The notes: generated by a model not told the origin, from the letters alone. Counted from the stretch's first letter, positions 26,612 through 35,809 are shown. The stretch is 64,000 bases of DNA from G965240365 sp965240365 (GCA_965240365.1 OZ251218.1:496001-560000); one strand, 5' to 3'. Program-made: numbers and translations.

Positions 26612-26718
26612 AAGGCAAGGTCGTGGAGCAGAGCAACTATCGGGAACTTAGAAACCGCGAGGGTTCCAGGCTCGGGGAACTGATTGATATGCAGTCGCTG
26701 TTATTGACAAGGATTTAG
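26612..26718 (+). pseudogene. Decayed 3' fragment of the ABC transporter gene
   Basis: Read in frame it gives KVVEQSNYRELRNREG, then SRLGELIDMQSL, followed by LLTRI and a stop. It is colinear with the ABC transporter C-terminus (KGRVVEQGSYRELRNREG). The homologous part is 26612-26698. It is a direct repeat of 22718-22804 and marks the right border of the GHKL/PRTase cassette. Confidence 0.85.
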
Positions 26719-26760
26719 ATTCTGGAATCTCACCAACGGCTACATAAGCAAGAGTTATTA

Positions 26761-27696
26761 ATGATGCACAAATTTCGTAACACTATTAAATATCCTGCTA
26801 ATGTATTGCGTGCAATTATGCGTCGCTATTTAAACTTGTTTTCTGACGTCGCTATATCTGACGATAATATATTTGTGCATTCCAAGGAGTTTCGATCAGA
26901 CTCTGAAAATGGAGCATATGGAAAAGCAGTGATAAGTATTCTAAGAAGTCAGAAAGCCTTTGATAACTTTAAGCGTAATCACAGTTATAGAGAAATACTT
27001 GAGCATGTGAGCACCGAGCTGGGCCGAGATTACCTGAATATAGTAAGGAAAAGAAATGATGGATTGTTTGAAAAAGCAATAGAAACAGTATTAGTCAGTG
27101 ATGATATAGGTAATCCGGTTAAGTGTCGATATAACGAAATAGATCTGCCATTGTCGCCAACTACCTTGCGATATCTTAAGGTTGCTTCTGATTTACGCGG
27201 TTTATTCGGCAATAATTTAGGCAGGACAGCGGAAATTGGGTGTGGGTATGGAGGTCAAACATACGTAAATGATCAACTGTTGAGCGTTGATTGCGCGACT
27301 TTATTTGACTTGCCCTTTGTCAATAAATTAATCGAGCGGTATTTAAACACAGTATTGCTTAACGGCGCCTACCGCACGACAGTTATCAATCAGGCTGAAC
27401 CAAATGACTACGATTTGGCAATAAGCAATTATGCCTTTTCCGAATTGCCTTCCAGCTTGCAATGTAAATATATAGAAAAGGTGTTAGCCAAATCGAAAAG
27501 AGGTTATCTCACAATGAATAGCGGCTTATCAGGCCCGCATTCTCATGGCAAATTATCTTTGGAGGAGTTACGCGAGCTTATGCCAAAGTTTGAAGTGTAC
27601 GAAGAAGAACCGCTGAGTTCTCCGCACAATTACATAGTTGTGTGGGGCCACAATGAGGTATTTGCTAACAAGTTTATGACCCTTAAAGTTATCTAG
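26761..27696 (+). CDS. Putative sugar O-methyltransferase (NanM-like)
   Basis: This 311-residue protein has the layout of the putative sugar O-methyltransferase family found in polysaccharide clusters: a helical N-terminus, then SAM motif I TAEIGCGYGGQTYV, an ATLFDLPFVNKLIERYL segment, DYDLAISNYAFSELP, and a C-terminal NYIVVWGH. It would methylate a hydroxyl of a nucleotide-linked or lipid-linked sugar. It is more AT-rich than the following fucosyltransferase. Two ATGs are adjacent (26761, 26764). It opens the long second glycan block. Confidence 0.8.
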   Translation: MMHKFRNTIKYPANVLRAIMRRYLNLFSDVAISDDNIFVHSKEFRSDSENGAYGKAVISILRSQKAFDNFKRNHSYREILEHVSTELGRDYLNIVRKRNDGLFEKAIETVLVSDDIGNPVKCRYNEIDLPLSPTTLRYLKVASDLRGLFGNNLGRTAEIGCGYGGQTYVNDQLLSVDCATLFDLPFVNKLIERYLNTVLLNGAYRTTVINQAEPNDYDLAISNYAFSELPSSLQCKYIEKVLAKSKRGYLTMNSGLSGPHSHGKLSLEELRELMPKFEVYEEEPLSSPHNYIVVWGHNEVFANKFMTLKVI

Positions 27697-27725
27697 ATAG
27701 AAAGTATTCTACTTTTTATCCTTCT

Positions 27726-28616
27726 ATGAACGGTACAGTCACCATTCGCCTTATGGGGGGCTTGGGAAACCAGATGTTCCAATATGCGGCCGCTCTTGGT
27801 CTGGCGGCGCGGCAGGGCAAAGCGCTGATGCTGGACATATCGTACTTTGAAGCCGACAAAACCCGGCCCTATCAGCTCTGCCACCTCAAAGTGCCACAGG
27901 ATATTGATACGAGTGCGCGGCTGGCCGGGTCTGTCTCCAACTCAATTGCCGCCCGCGTAATTCGAAGGATCAAGCGGGGCGCTTACCATGAAGATGTTTA
28001 CCGAGAGCCGCATTTTCATTTCGATCCGGCGCTCTTCAGCCTCTCTGGCGTTGATATACGGCTCAATGGCTATTTCCAGAGCCCACGTTACTTTGACAAA
28101 GTGGAGGAACTGCTGCGCGAGCGGTTTCAGCCGAAGGCGCCGCTAAGCGTGACGGCCGCCGACTGGGCGGCGAGGATTGCAGCCTCACCCCGTAGCATTT
28201 CCCTGCATGTGCGCCGGGGAGATTATCTGAAGGCGCCATATTTTGCCGTGCATACGGCGTTGGATCGTGGCTATTATGACCGGGCCGTGGACCTGATTCA
28301 GGATTTGGTGGGGGGGGGGGGGGGGGAATTCTTCCTTTTTTCCGACGAACCGGATTTTATCGCCGAAGCTTTTGCCGATCTACCCTGTTCTCATGTGGTG
28401 CGCTCCGATCCGACAGCGCCCTGGGAGGATATGTTCCTGATGGCGCGATGCCGGCACAACATCATCGCCAACAGTTCTTATTCCTGGTGGGGCGCCTGGC
28501 TCAACCTGGCCGAAGACAAGCGTGTCATCGCCCCGGCGCGCTGGTTCACGCCGGACAAGCTGGCGGCCTGCAACACACTCGACCTTTACCCCGATGACTG
28601 GATTCTGTTGAAATGA
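27726..28616 (+). CDS. Alpha-1,2-fucosyltransferase (GT11) with an internal G17 tract
   Basis: This 296-residue GT11 enzyme transfers L-fucose from GDP-fucose. Family motifs are RLMGGLGNQMFQYAAALGLA near the N-terminus, the GDP-fucose-binding SLHVRRGDYL, FFLFSDEPDF, and NSSYSWWGAWLN near the C-terminus. A run of 17 G (28310-28326) encodes five consecutive glycines just before the FFLFSDE strand, in a loop. One-base slippage would truncate the enzyme about 100 residues early. As given the gene is in frame (ON). The stop overlaps the next GT2 start by 4 bases (ATGA). Confidence 0.93.
   Translation: MNGTVTIRLMGGLGNQMFQYAAALGLAARQGKALMLDISYFEADKTRPYQLCHLKVPQDIDTSARLAGSVSNSIAARVIRRIKRGAYHEDVYREPHFHFDPALFSLSGVDIRLNGYFQSPRYFDKVEELLRERFQPKAPLSVTAADWAARIAASPRSISLHVRRGDYLKAPYFAVHTALDRGYYDRAVDLIQDLVGGGGGEFFLFSDEPDFIAEAFADLPCSHVVRSDPTAPWEDMFLMARCRHNIIANSSYSWWGAWLNLAEDKRVIAPARWFTPDKLAACNTLDLYPDDWILLK
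28310..28326 (+). repeat. G17 homopolymer, putative phase-variation tract
   Basis: Seventeen consecutive G bases inside the fucosyltransferase gene. It is the longest of four G tracts in this window, and all four lie in glycan-modification genes. Tracts of this length slip readily during replication, and any change that is not a multiple of three switches the gene off. Sequencing error could alter the exact count. Confidence 0.85.
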
Positions 28617-29674
28617 GCCGCAATCCCGCCATCAGCGTCGTTCTACCGGTCTATAACGCCGAAGCCTATGTGCGCGAAGCCGTGGAAAGCATTCTCGCGC
28701 AGAGCTTCACGGACTTCGAACTGATCCTCATCAATGACGGCTCGACCGATGGCAGCGGGGCGATCCTGCGCGACCTTGCGGCCCATGATACGCGCATTGT
28801 GCTGGTGGAGCGGCCCAATGACGGACTTGTTTCAGCGTTGAATGAAGGCATCGAAAGAGCGCGCGCCGACCTCATCGCGCGCATGGATGCCGATGATGTG
28901 GCCATGCCCGAACGTTTTGCGCTCCAGCACGCACGTATGATCGAAGAACCGGAACTGGCCGTGTTGGGTAGCTCCATGCGCCTCATTGATAAGACCGGCA
29001 ACATCATCGGGTTGGCTGAATATCCGCTCACCCCGAAAGAGACGGCGCGCTCTGTAGAGCGCGGTTGCCCGGTCTCTCATCCTGCGGTCATAATGCGGCG
29101 CGACGCCGTGTTGAAGGCAGGCGGCTACCGCAGGGCTTTTTTACATTGTGAGGATTATGACCTGTGGCTGCGAATGAGCGAGTTGGGCTACACCATCGCC
29201 AATCTTCCACAGCCGCTGCTTAACTACCGCGTGCATGATGCCAATGCGTCGGTGGTACATTGGGAGGCGCAGGGCTCGTACACTATTCTGGCCCGCTTCG
29301 CCCGCCGGGTGCGGAAGGCGGGACTGCCCGATCCCTTTGAGGGAGTTGAGGCGATCCATGCCGGGCTCATTCAGACGGTTCCGGCTCATCTTCGACAGGG
29401 TGTGGAGGCAGAACTTTTTGTGCATCGCCATAGTCGTTTGGCGTTCGCGGAGAGGGAGGCATTCGATGCCGCCTGGCGGCAGTACCTGCAGCTTGATCCA
29501 CAGACACAGCGTGATGCGTTGATGTGTTATTTCCTTCTGCGACTTCTAAAAGGCGCAATCCGTAAACGAGAATACCGCATGGCCCTGTGGGCATTCGTCG
29601 AGGCCTTCCGCCTGCACCCGAAGGCAGTTTGCGGAATATTGTGGCAAAGGTTAAAAAATGCGATCGGTTTCTGA
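28613..29674 (+). CDS. Glycosyltransferase family 2
   Basis: This 353-residue GT-A enzyme starts ISVVLPVYNAEAYVREAVES, with FELILINDGSTDGSG, the metal-binding ARMDADDVAMP (DxD), and the acceptor segment CEDYDLWLRM. The C-terminus is helical. It adds one sugar of the repeat unit at the cytosolic membrane face. ATG overlaps the fucosyltransferase stop, so it is translationally coupled to a phase-variable gene: premature termination upstream could also reduce its translation. Confidence 0.9.
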   Translation: MSRNPAISVVLPVYNAEAYVREAVESILAQSFTDFELILINDGSTDGSGAILRDLAAHDTRIVLVERPNDGLVSALNEGIERARADLIARMDADDVAMPERFALQHARMIEEPELAVLGSSMRLIDKTGNIIGLAEYPLTPKETARSVERGCPVSHPAVIMRRDAVLKAGGYRRAFLHCEDYDLWLRMSELGYTIANLPQPLLNYRVHDANASVVHWEAQGSYTILARFARRVRKAGLPDPFEGVEAIHAGLIQTVPAHLRQGVEAELFVHRHSRLAFAEREAFDAAWRQYLQLDPQTQRDALMCYFLLRLLKGAIRKREYRMALWAFVEAFRLHPKAVCGILWQRLKNAIGF

Positions 29675-29816
29675 CGCAGTAGACTACGGCTATGCTGCGA
29701 AAGCCGAGTACGATAAAATACAGGAATACCCATGGAAACTACCTCAAAATCCGCGCTGTTGTCTCGGTGCTCGCAACGCAGTGGTGATGGCGGATCAACT
29801 AATTGAAGTCTGGTAA
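29658..29816 (+). CDS. Small ORF of unknown function, or gene remnant
   Basis: A 52-codon frame overlaps the end of the GT2 gene in another frame and runs across the 190-base gap: AAKAEYDKIQEYPWKLPQ, later ARNAVVMADQLIEVW and stop. Its composition looks protein-like, but I do not recognise it. It could be the start of a lost gene. Low certainty. Confidence 0.25.
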   Translation: MRSVSDAVDYGYAAKAEYDKIQEYPWKLPQNPRCCLGARNAVVMADQLIEVW

Positions 29817-29864
29817 ATACCAAATTTAATATTAGCTCGATAGACGAATCAGGAAAATCCTAAA

Positions 29865-31073
29865 TTGATAGAGAAGTCACAGGACAGCTTGAATCCTTAC
29901 CAGATAACGATCTGTGTTCCGATTTACAACACCGAGCGCTGGCTCTCTCAGTGTCTTGATTCATTGGTTGCTCAAGATATCTGGGAAAAAATATTTGTTA
30001 TCCTTGTGGATGACGGATCGGAGGACGGGAGCCTTAAAATCGCGCAAAAATTCTCACAAGAGCATTCCCAAAAGACACTTCTGCTAAGTCATGGTGAAAA
30101 CAAAGGCTTGTTAGCCGCGCGTTATTCGGCAATTATATGGATTAAAACCCCTTTCGCTATGTTTGTCGATTCAGACGACTTATTATTGCCTTCTGCTTGT
30201 TCCACTCTTTATGAGGTAATTGTTGCCAAAGAGGCTGATGTTGTTATGGGTCAAATGCGGAATCTGGAAGGAAAAAATATTAAAAATATTCCTCATATTG
30301 ACCAGTGGTTTCAATATTACCGTGAAACAGATAATGTACGATTGCAGGGTGATTTAAAGATAGCTAGCTCAACACTGTGCGGGAAAATTTATCGGAGTAC
30401 GATTCTCAAAGCGACTGTGCATGGAACAAGCGACAGAGCTTTTCCAGCTATCTCTTATGGAGAAGATAACCTTTTATCAACTGCTATATTTATGGAATCA
30501 AAAAAAATATTTCTTACGAATTCAATTATTTATTATTGCAGAGCTAATAATGAATCCTTAACTCACAATATCAACAACAAAAGCATAATACATTTTCTTC
30601 TCGCTTCCCTTAATATCTGGAAGTTAGCCATATATTATCGTTGCTTTAAGTTAGCAGAATTGGGAGGGGATATATTAAATGTAACTGAGAATGCATTTTT
30701 CAGTTCTGAACTTTGCTTTCCATATAGCTCAAAGATGCGGAATATACTTGCATCAATGAACAAGATTGCTAGTGGACTTGGAGAGAATTTTCAGCTTTCC
30801 CTGATAACAGAACAGGAAAATAAACTCATTAAAGAGTTTAATATTCTCAGGCTCTGTGAGGCGCTAGATATTCCTGAATATAGTTTTTATAATTTTAAAA
30901 AACCTGAAATGAAAAATCAAACGATTTCAAATCGCAGGCATTATCGTTTCCGCCGACTGGGATTTAAGGAAAAAATATGGGCTATCGCTACCACTTTAAG
31001 TAAAAAACTTAAGTTATATAGAATACTTCGACCCTTTGTAAAGATTGTTAAGTCTGCTGTTAACTCTGGATAG
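29865..31073 (+). CDS. Glycosyltransferase family 2 (AT-rich)
   Basis: 402 residues starting at TTG. The GT-A core has ITICVPIYNTERWLSQCL, IFVILVDDGSEDGSLKI, GENKGLLAARYSAI and the DxD segment AMFVDSDDLLLPSA. The later GEDNLLSTAIF is the usual acceptor-binding ED motif. The gene is distinctly AT-rich compared with the GT2 gene before it, so it was probably acquired separately. The C-terminal 100 residues are basic and helical (RRHYRFRRLGFKEK) and may contact the membrane. Role: transfer of one sugar to the lipid-linked repeat unit; specificity unknown. Confidence 0.85.
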   Translation: MIEKSQDSLNPYQITICVPIYNTERWLSQCLDSLVAQDIWEKIFVILVDDGSEDGSLKIAQKFSQEHSQKTLLLSHGENKGLLAARYSAIIWIKTPFAMFVDSDDLLLPSACSTLYEVIVAKEADVVMGQMRNLEGKNIKNIPHIDQWFQYYRETDNVRLQGDLKIASSTLCGKIYRSTILKATVHGTSDRAFPAISYGEDNLLSTAIFMESKKIFLTNSIIYYCRANNESLTHNINNKSIIHFLLASLNIWKLAIYYRCFKLAELGGDILNVTENAFFSSELCFPYSSKMRNILASMNKIASGLGENFQLSLITEQENKLIKEFNILRLCEALDIPEYSFYNFKKPEMKNQTISNRRHYRFRRLGFKEKIWAIATTLSKKLKLYRILRPFVKIVKSAVNSG

Positions 31074-31103
31074 TAATATTTGCTTTTCTATATAGAGAAG
31101 AAT

Positions 31104-31886
31104 ATGACCGAACAAGTGGAAAACCGTATGATTGGAAAATTGCCACAATTTTTTACATTCAAAACAGCAAAAGATTTAGTTCGAATCGGTAGAAATTACG
31201 ATGGCGGATATCTTGTGTGCAAGAAAGACATAGATAAAACTGACGTTTTGATTGGGTTAGGAATAAGTGACGATTGGAGTTTTGAAAGTGACTTTGTGAA
31301 CCGGAAAGATATCCAAGTATATGCGTATGACGCAAGTGTTAGCCAGAAATATTTTTTCAAACAATTAATAAAAGCAATAGCAAGAATAGATAAACCAAAA
31401 AATTTCTTGCATTATCTCAGGGTTATGCTGGCGTATAGGAAATTTTTCAATAATAAAAGGCGACATATTGAAAAGTATGTTGGTTTAAATGCGAAAGGCG
31501 AAAAATATTGCACGCTCAAGTCTGTGTTAAAGAAAATTGATTCCAATAATATTTTTCTGAAAATTGACGTTGAAGGCGCTGAATATCGATTTTTAGACAC
31601 GCTGATTGAAAATCAAAAGCGGATAACTGGCCTGGTAATTGAACTGCATGATTGTGATATACATATAGGGAAGATAAGGAAGTTTATTGAAAATTTCAAT
31701 TTGTGTTTAGTTCACGTACATGCCAATAATTATGCTCCAATAAGACTGGATGATGGTTTGCCATTGGTTTTGGAACTTACTTTCAGTGGTAATGCAGAAC
31801 TATCCGAGCCAGAAAAATTGCCACACTTACTTGATATGCCAAACAATCCGTTTGTGGATGATATTGAATTGGTGGTTGAGAGATAA
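31104..31886 (+). CDS. FkbM-like methyltransferase (AT-rich)
   Basis: 260 residues from ATG 31104, which is preceded by AGAGAAG; a TTG at 31080 is less likely. The N-terminal part has GRNYDGGYLVCKKDID and VLIGLGISDDWSFESDF, the divergent SAM-binding region of this subgroup. The FkbM hallmark follows: NNIFLKIDVEGAEYRFLDTL and LVIELHD. It probably O-methylates a sugar of the surface glycan. It is compositionally like the preceding AT-rich GT2 and may have arrived with it. No homopolymer tract is present, in contrast to the next FkbM gene. Confidence 0.75.
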   Translation: MTEQVENRMIGKLPQFFTFKTAKDLVRIGRNYDGGYLVCKKDIDKTDVLIGLGISDDWSFESDFVNRKDIQVYAYDASVSQKYFFKQLIKAIARIDKPKNFLHYLRVMLAYRKFFNNKRRHIEKYVGLNAKGEKYCTLKSVLKKIDSNNIFLKIDVEGAEYRFLDTLIENQKRITGLVIELHDCDIHIGKIRKFIENFNLCLVHVHANNYAPIRLDDGLPLVLELTFSGNAELSEPEKLPHLLDMPNNPFVDDIELVVER

Positions 31887-32188
31887 ATTGGCATGAATCA
31901 TAAATCAAGTGCGCCGCCTTCGGCCTCCGTTACTCTAACAGGCTTATATACTGGCGGGGCGATTTCAATGCCAGCAATGTCTATGTTGCCAATTCGTGAG
32001 GACACAGATGCCCTGGGATGAGCCTGCAAACACTCGCCGGAACGGGCAGGAGTGGATGCTCCGCAGTTTCGGATGGCCCCAGATCGGGCGTGACATGATA
32101 CACTCCTGTCCCAGGATTCGGGGCGGCGCCACGCCGTCATGCGTTGTGGTTGATTAACTGAGAAAGATCGGCTCAAATAAGTATCAGT
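31887..32188. other. 302-base gap without an identifiable gene
   Basis: I see no confident gene, palindrome or promoter here. Short coding-like stretches such as YWRGDFNASNVYVANS (around 31948-31997, forward) are interrupted by stops and frame changes. The region is probably a decayed glycan gene, but the parent is not recognisable. Confidence 0.3.
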
Positions 32189-32971
32189 ATGTTTTCACCT
32201 AGACGTTGGACTGAAAGGCTTGCGCGAGGACGGAGTTTCTGGCGCCGTCTTCCGCCCGAGTTCGGGCATGCGCCGTTGAGGGTCTCGCCGGATGCGGCGC
32301 TGAAGTTCCTCAAGCCCGGCCGAAGCGCCATCGATCCGATGTTGCTCAGATTGGCGGAGCAATTTGTAAAATCGGACGATGTGGTCTGGGACGTCGGCGC
32401 CAATGTCGGAATCTTCAGTCTCGCCTGCGCGCAACGCGGCGCGCAGGTGTTGGCGCTGGAGCCGGACCCCTGGCTTTGTGCATTGCTGCGGTCCACCGGC
32501 GCACACCCGGCCAACCGAAGCCTTCATCTGGAACCTGTCTGTGTCGCGATTGCCGCGAAGGCGGGAACGGCTCGCCTCGCGATCGCCGCCCGCGGCAGAG
32601 CCTCCAACTTCCTCGAAAAATATGATGGTCGAAGCGATGCGGGGTGGGGGGGGGGGGAAAGGATCCGGCACTCCCTCACAGTGCCCGTGCTGACGCTTGA
32701 TTGTCTCCTCTCGGAGCGCGCTGCGCCTCATGTGGTCAAAATTGACGTGGAAGGCGCCGAAGCCGACGTGCTGAACGGCGCCAAAAAGCTTCTGAGTGAA
32801 ATTCGACCAACAATGCTAATCGAAATCGGGGAAACAACTCAGCGTGCCGTGATTGACAAGCTGCGCGCCGCCAACTATCGATTGTTTGACTATGAGGCCG
32901 ACGTCGAAATCAGCCGCGCGCCGATGCAGAGTCAGGCGACAGGGGCGAACATCCTCGCGCGGCCCAAATGA
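32189..32971 (+). CDS. FkbM family methyltransferase with an internal G12 tract
   Basis: 260 residues, GC-rich. SAM motif I is VVWDVGANVGIFSLACAQ, the acidic end of strand 2 is VLALEPDPW, and the FkbM signature is VVKIDVEGAEADVLNG, followed by PTMLIEIGE. A run of 12 G at 32646-32657 encodes WGGG just before the conserved LDCLL segment, so slippage would remove the second half of the enzyme. The stop overlaps the next GT2 start by 4 bases (ATGA). The gene is in frame as given. Probable role: O-methylation of a sugar, subject to phase variation. Confidence 0.87.
   Translation: MFSPRRWTERLARGRSFWRRLPPEFGHAPLRVSPDAALKFLKPGRSAIDPMLLRLAEQFVKSDDVVWDVGANVGIFSLACAQRGAQVLALEPDPWLCALLRSTGAHPANRSLHLEPVCVAIAAKAGTARLAIAARGRASNFLEKYDGRSDAGWGGGERIRHSLTVPVLTLDCLLSERAAPHVVKIDVEGAEADVLNGAKKLLSEIRPTMLIEIGETTQRAVIDKLRAANYRLFDYEADVEISRAPMQSQATGANILARPK
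32646..32657 (+). repeat. G12 homopolymer, putative phase-variation tract
   Basis: Twelve consecutive G within the FkbM methyltransferase gene at 32189-32971. The tract is preceded by GGGGT, so the whole stretch is unusually G-rich. Its position between the SAM-binding half and the FkbM signature fits an on/off switch. Confidence 0.8.
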
Positions 32972-33912
32972 TCGTGGGCGAACGAACCCCTTGGCCGCCC
33001 GGCCGCGCGCCCGTGGCGGTGGTCATGATTTCGTTGAACGAAGCCCACAACATGGAGGCCGTGCTCGACAACCTGAAAGGTTGGGCCCAGGAAGTGTTTC
33101 TTGTCGACAGCTACAGCCGGGACGAAACCGTTGACATCGCCCTGCGCCACAATGCGCATGTCGTACAACGGCGGTTCCGCGGCTTCGGCGACCAATGGAA
33201 TTTCGCATTGCGTGAGCTACCGATTACGGCCCCTTACACGATGAAGCTCGATCCCGACGAGCGGCTTTCCAACGAGCTGAAAGAGGGCATTATAGCCGCA
33301 ACCTCGCGCGGCGGCTGGAACGGTCTCAAATGCCGCCGGCGCTGGTGGTTTATGGGGCGTCCACTGCCCATCGTTGAAAACATCCTGCGTGTCTGGCGGA
33401 CGGGCGCATGTCGCTTTTCCGAAGTCGCTGTTAACGAGCACCCGATCGTTGAGGGCTCGATTGAACAGGAGACCGGAGTGATCGAGCACCTCGACAGCCC
33501 ATCATTACACCACTGGTTTGAGAAACAGAACCGCTATTCAACCATGGAAGCCCTCGCAGCGTACACGAATGCGCCTTTGTCTGCCGAGCCGCGACTTTTT
33601 GGAGATGTTTTGCAACGGCGCATGTGGTTGAAACGCGCTTATAGGTATTTGCCGTTTCGCTTCTTGATCATACGGTTTTACTGTTTATTTATTCTGGGCG
33701 CGTGGCGTGCTGGACGTGTCGGTTTGATTTGGGCGCGTTTGCGTGCTGAGGTCTATCGGACGATCGAACTCAAGCGCGTTGAAATGGAGATGCGGGGGCG
33801 TGTCATTGAACTACCGCCTGTTCATTTGGGCGAACCCCATCCCGCGGCTTTACAGGCTGATGAGGTTGACATTGCCACTGCCCGACCGAAAGTCGATTTT
33901 AAGTCAACCTAA
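32968..33912 (+). CDS. Glycosyltransferase family 2 (WaaE/KdtX-like)
   Basis: This 314-residue GT-A enzyme has VAVVMISLNEAHNMEAVLDN, VFLVDSYSRDETVDIA, FRGFGDQWNFAL and a DxD-type TMKLDPDERLS, followed by a long basic C-terminal region with a hydrophobic segment (FLIIRFYCLFILGAW) that may anchor it at the membrane. The set resembles LPS-core and exopolysaccharide GT2 enzymes of the WaaE type. Its start overlaps the phase-variable FkbM gene, and the second asnB follows after 10 bases. A homologous GT2 lies at 62859. Confidence 0.85.
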   Translation: MIVGERTPWPPGRAPVAVVMISLNEAHNMEAVLDNLKGWAQEVFLVDSYSRDETVDIALRHNAHVVQRRFRGFGDQWNFALRELPITAPYTMKLDPDERLSNELKEGIIAATSRGGWNGLKCRRRWWFMGRPLPIVENILRVWRTGACRFSEVAVNEHPIVEGSIEQETGVIEHLDSPSLHHWFEKQNRYSTMEALAAYTNAPLSAEPRLFGDVLQRRMWLKRAYRYLPFRFLIIRFYCLFILGAWRAGRVGLIWARLRAEVYRTIELKRVEMEMRGRVIELPPVHLGEPHPAALQADEVDIATARPKVDFKST

Positions 33913-33922
33913 GGCAGGGTTC

Positions 33923-35809
33923 ATGTGCGGTATTGCCGGCTTTAACGGAAGCTTCGACCGACAGTTGCTGCGCCGCATGAGCGATGCGTTAACGCATCGC
34001 GGGCCGGATAGTGACGGTATATTCCACGATCCGTCGGTTGGAATTGGCTTCGCGCACCGCCGTCTTGCGATCATCGACCTTTCGCCGAGCGGTCGTCAGC
34101 CATTGTCCGATAAGGAGGGGCGTTCGGTTATTGTCTTTAATGGTGAAATTTACAACTACCAGGAACTACGGCAGGAGTTGCTGTGTGACGGTTTTGAGTT
34201 TCGCGGAACTTCTGACACTGAGGTCCTGCTCAATCTCTATTTGAGAGATGGTGAGGCGCTCCTGAAGCGGTTGAAGGGTATCTATGCGTTCGCAATCTGG
34301 GATTCGCGCAAACGCGAGTTGTTCCTGGCGCGCGACGAGTTCGGTGTAAAGCCGCTTTATTTTGCACAAACACCGAGCGGGATAATATTTGCGAGTGAAA
34401 TCAAATCGATCCTGCAATGTGATGAGGTCAATAGAACCATAGACGCAGATGCGCTGAGGGCGCATCTTGCGTATTTGTGGTCGCCGGCGCCGCACACAAT
34501 TCTTCAATTTGTCAAGAAACTTGAGCCAGGAACGGCGATGCGGATCGCTAAGGGCAAAGTTGTTCGAAAGTGGCGCCACTATACGCTGCCGGTAAGATCG
34601 GAGCGCGAACCCCGGTCAATCAAGGCTGCAATCGAAAATGTCCGTTGCGCGCTTCGTACGGCCGTTCGCCGCCAGCTTGTTGCAGACGTGCCAATTGGCG
34701 CTTTCCTGTCTGGGGGTCTCGATTCCAGTTCGTTAGTCGCCCTTGCCAGGGAGATGGCGCCTGGGCAACGCTTGCAATGCTTTACCATTTCGACCGACGA
34801 CAAAGCGTCTCGCCGCGAAGGAATGACGAGCGACCTGCCTTACGCGAAACGGGTTGCCGAATATCTTGGCGTTGATCTGCATACGGTTCATGTCGGCCCG
34901 GAGATGGCTGACGACCTGCCGGAGATGCTGTATCAACTGGACGAGCCGCTCGCCGATCCAGCGCCATTGAACGTGTTTTACATCTCAAAACTTGCGCGTG
35001 AACACGACATTAAAGTGCTTCTGTCCGGCGCAGGTGGGGACGACATCTTTACGGGCTATCGCAGACATTTGGCGCTGGCGAACGAATGTTACTGGGCCTG
35101 GTTGCCAAAACCAGCAAGGGTCGCCATTGCCGGATTGGCCAGGGCGCTTCCGGCCAAACCGGTTGCGCTCAGGCGTTTGCGCAAAGGGTTCCGATACGCT
35201 GACCTCGACGACGATGTGCGGCTGGTGAGTTATTTTAATTGGCTCGAATCCGAACAGTGCGAAGTAATGCTTGCGTCCAATGTGCCTAAATCGACGCGCC
35301 CCAATCCGTTGCTGGAGAGCCTTGACGATATACCCAAAAATGCGCCGCCGCTCGACCGTCTGCTTTACCTGGAATGCCGGCACTTCCTGGCCGATCACAA
35401 TCTTGCCTACACGGATAAGATGAGTATGGCCGTCGGTGTTGAGGTACGGGTGCCGCTGCTGGACCGTGATCTTGTTGATCTGGCATTTCAACTGCCCGCG
35501 AAATTCAAGCAGCGCGGTTTTGAAGGCAAGTGGATCTTCAAAAAGGCGATGGAAGGCATCTTACCGAATGAGGTTATCTATCGGCCAAAAACCGGCTTTG
35601 GCGCGCCGATCCGCAGTTGGTTACATGGGCCACTTAAGACCTTGCTCCACGATGTTCTATCGCCGCAAGCCCTGAAACGCCGCGGCTTGTTCGATCCGGC
35701 CTCAATTCAGTCGCTCCTTGCCGCAGATCGAGACGGTCGGATCGACGCCAGCTACTCGCTGTTTTCGGCGCTTTGCATCGAGCTGTGGTGCGAGCGTTTT
35801 CTACGCTGA
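33923..35809 (+). CDS. asnB: Asparagine synthase-like glutamine amidotransferase, second copy
   Basis: 628 residues from ATG 33923, chosen so that Cys2 (MCGIAGFNG) is the free nucleophile; a longer frame from 33743 lies inside the GT2 gene. Glutaminase motifs are HRGPDSDG, HRRLAIIDLS, FNGEIYNYQEL and TSDTEVLL. The synthetase ATP site is VPIGAFLSGGLDSSSL, followed by LSGAGGDDIFTGYR and KTGFGAP. It probably amidates a uronic acid or similar residue of the glycan. It is clearly distinct from the asnB at 15439, so the two are paralogues acquired separately, not a recent duplication. Confidence 0.9.
   Translation: MCGIAGFNGSFDRQLLRRMSDALTHRGPDSDGIFHDPSVGIGFAHRRLAIIDLSPSGRQPLSDKEGRSVIVFNGEIYNYQELRQELLCDGFEFRGTSDTEVLLNLYLRDGEALLKRLKGIYAFAIWDSRKRELFLARDEFGVKPLYFAQTPSGIIFASEIKSILQCDEVNRTIDADALRAHLAYLWSPAPHTILQFVKKLEPGTAMRIAKGKVVRKWRHYTLPVRSEREPRSIKAAIENVRCALRTAVRRQLVADVPIGAFLSGGLDSSSLVALAREMAPGQRLQCFTISTDDKASRREGMTSDLPYAKRVAEYLGVDLHTVHVGPEMADDLPEMLYQLDEPLADPAPLNVFYISKLAREHDIKVLLSGAGGDDIFTGYRRHLALANECYWAWLPKPARVAIAGLARALPAKPVALRRLRKGFRYADLDDDVRLVSYFNWLESEQCEVMLASNVPKSTRPNPLLESLDDIPKNAPPLDRLLYLECRHFLADHNLAYTDKMSMAVGVEVRVPLLDRDLVDLAFQLPAKFKQRGFEGKWIFKKAMEGILPNEVIYRPKTGFGAPIRSWLHGPLKTLLHDVLSPQALKRRGLFDPASIQSLLAADRDGRIDASYSLFSALCIELWCERFLR

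Noticed and set aside
31887..32188. Minus-strand 92-codon ORF in the gap before the G12 FkbM gene
   Set aside because: Arginine- and serine-rich translation without any motif; coding-like traces are on the + strand and are interrupted.
33923..35809. Idea that the second asnB is the source of the fragment at 20483
   Set aside because: The fragment matches the asnB at 15439 (TDSSLVLTFNGEIYNF) much better than the second copy (RSVIVFNGEIYNYQEL).
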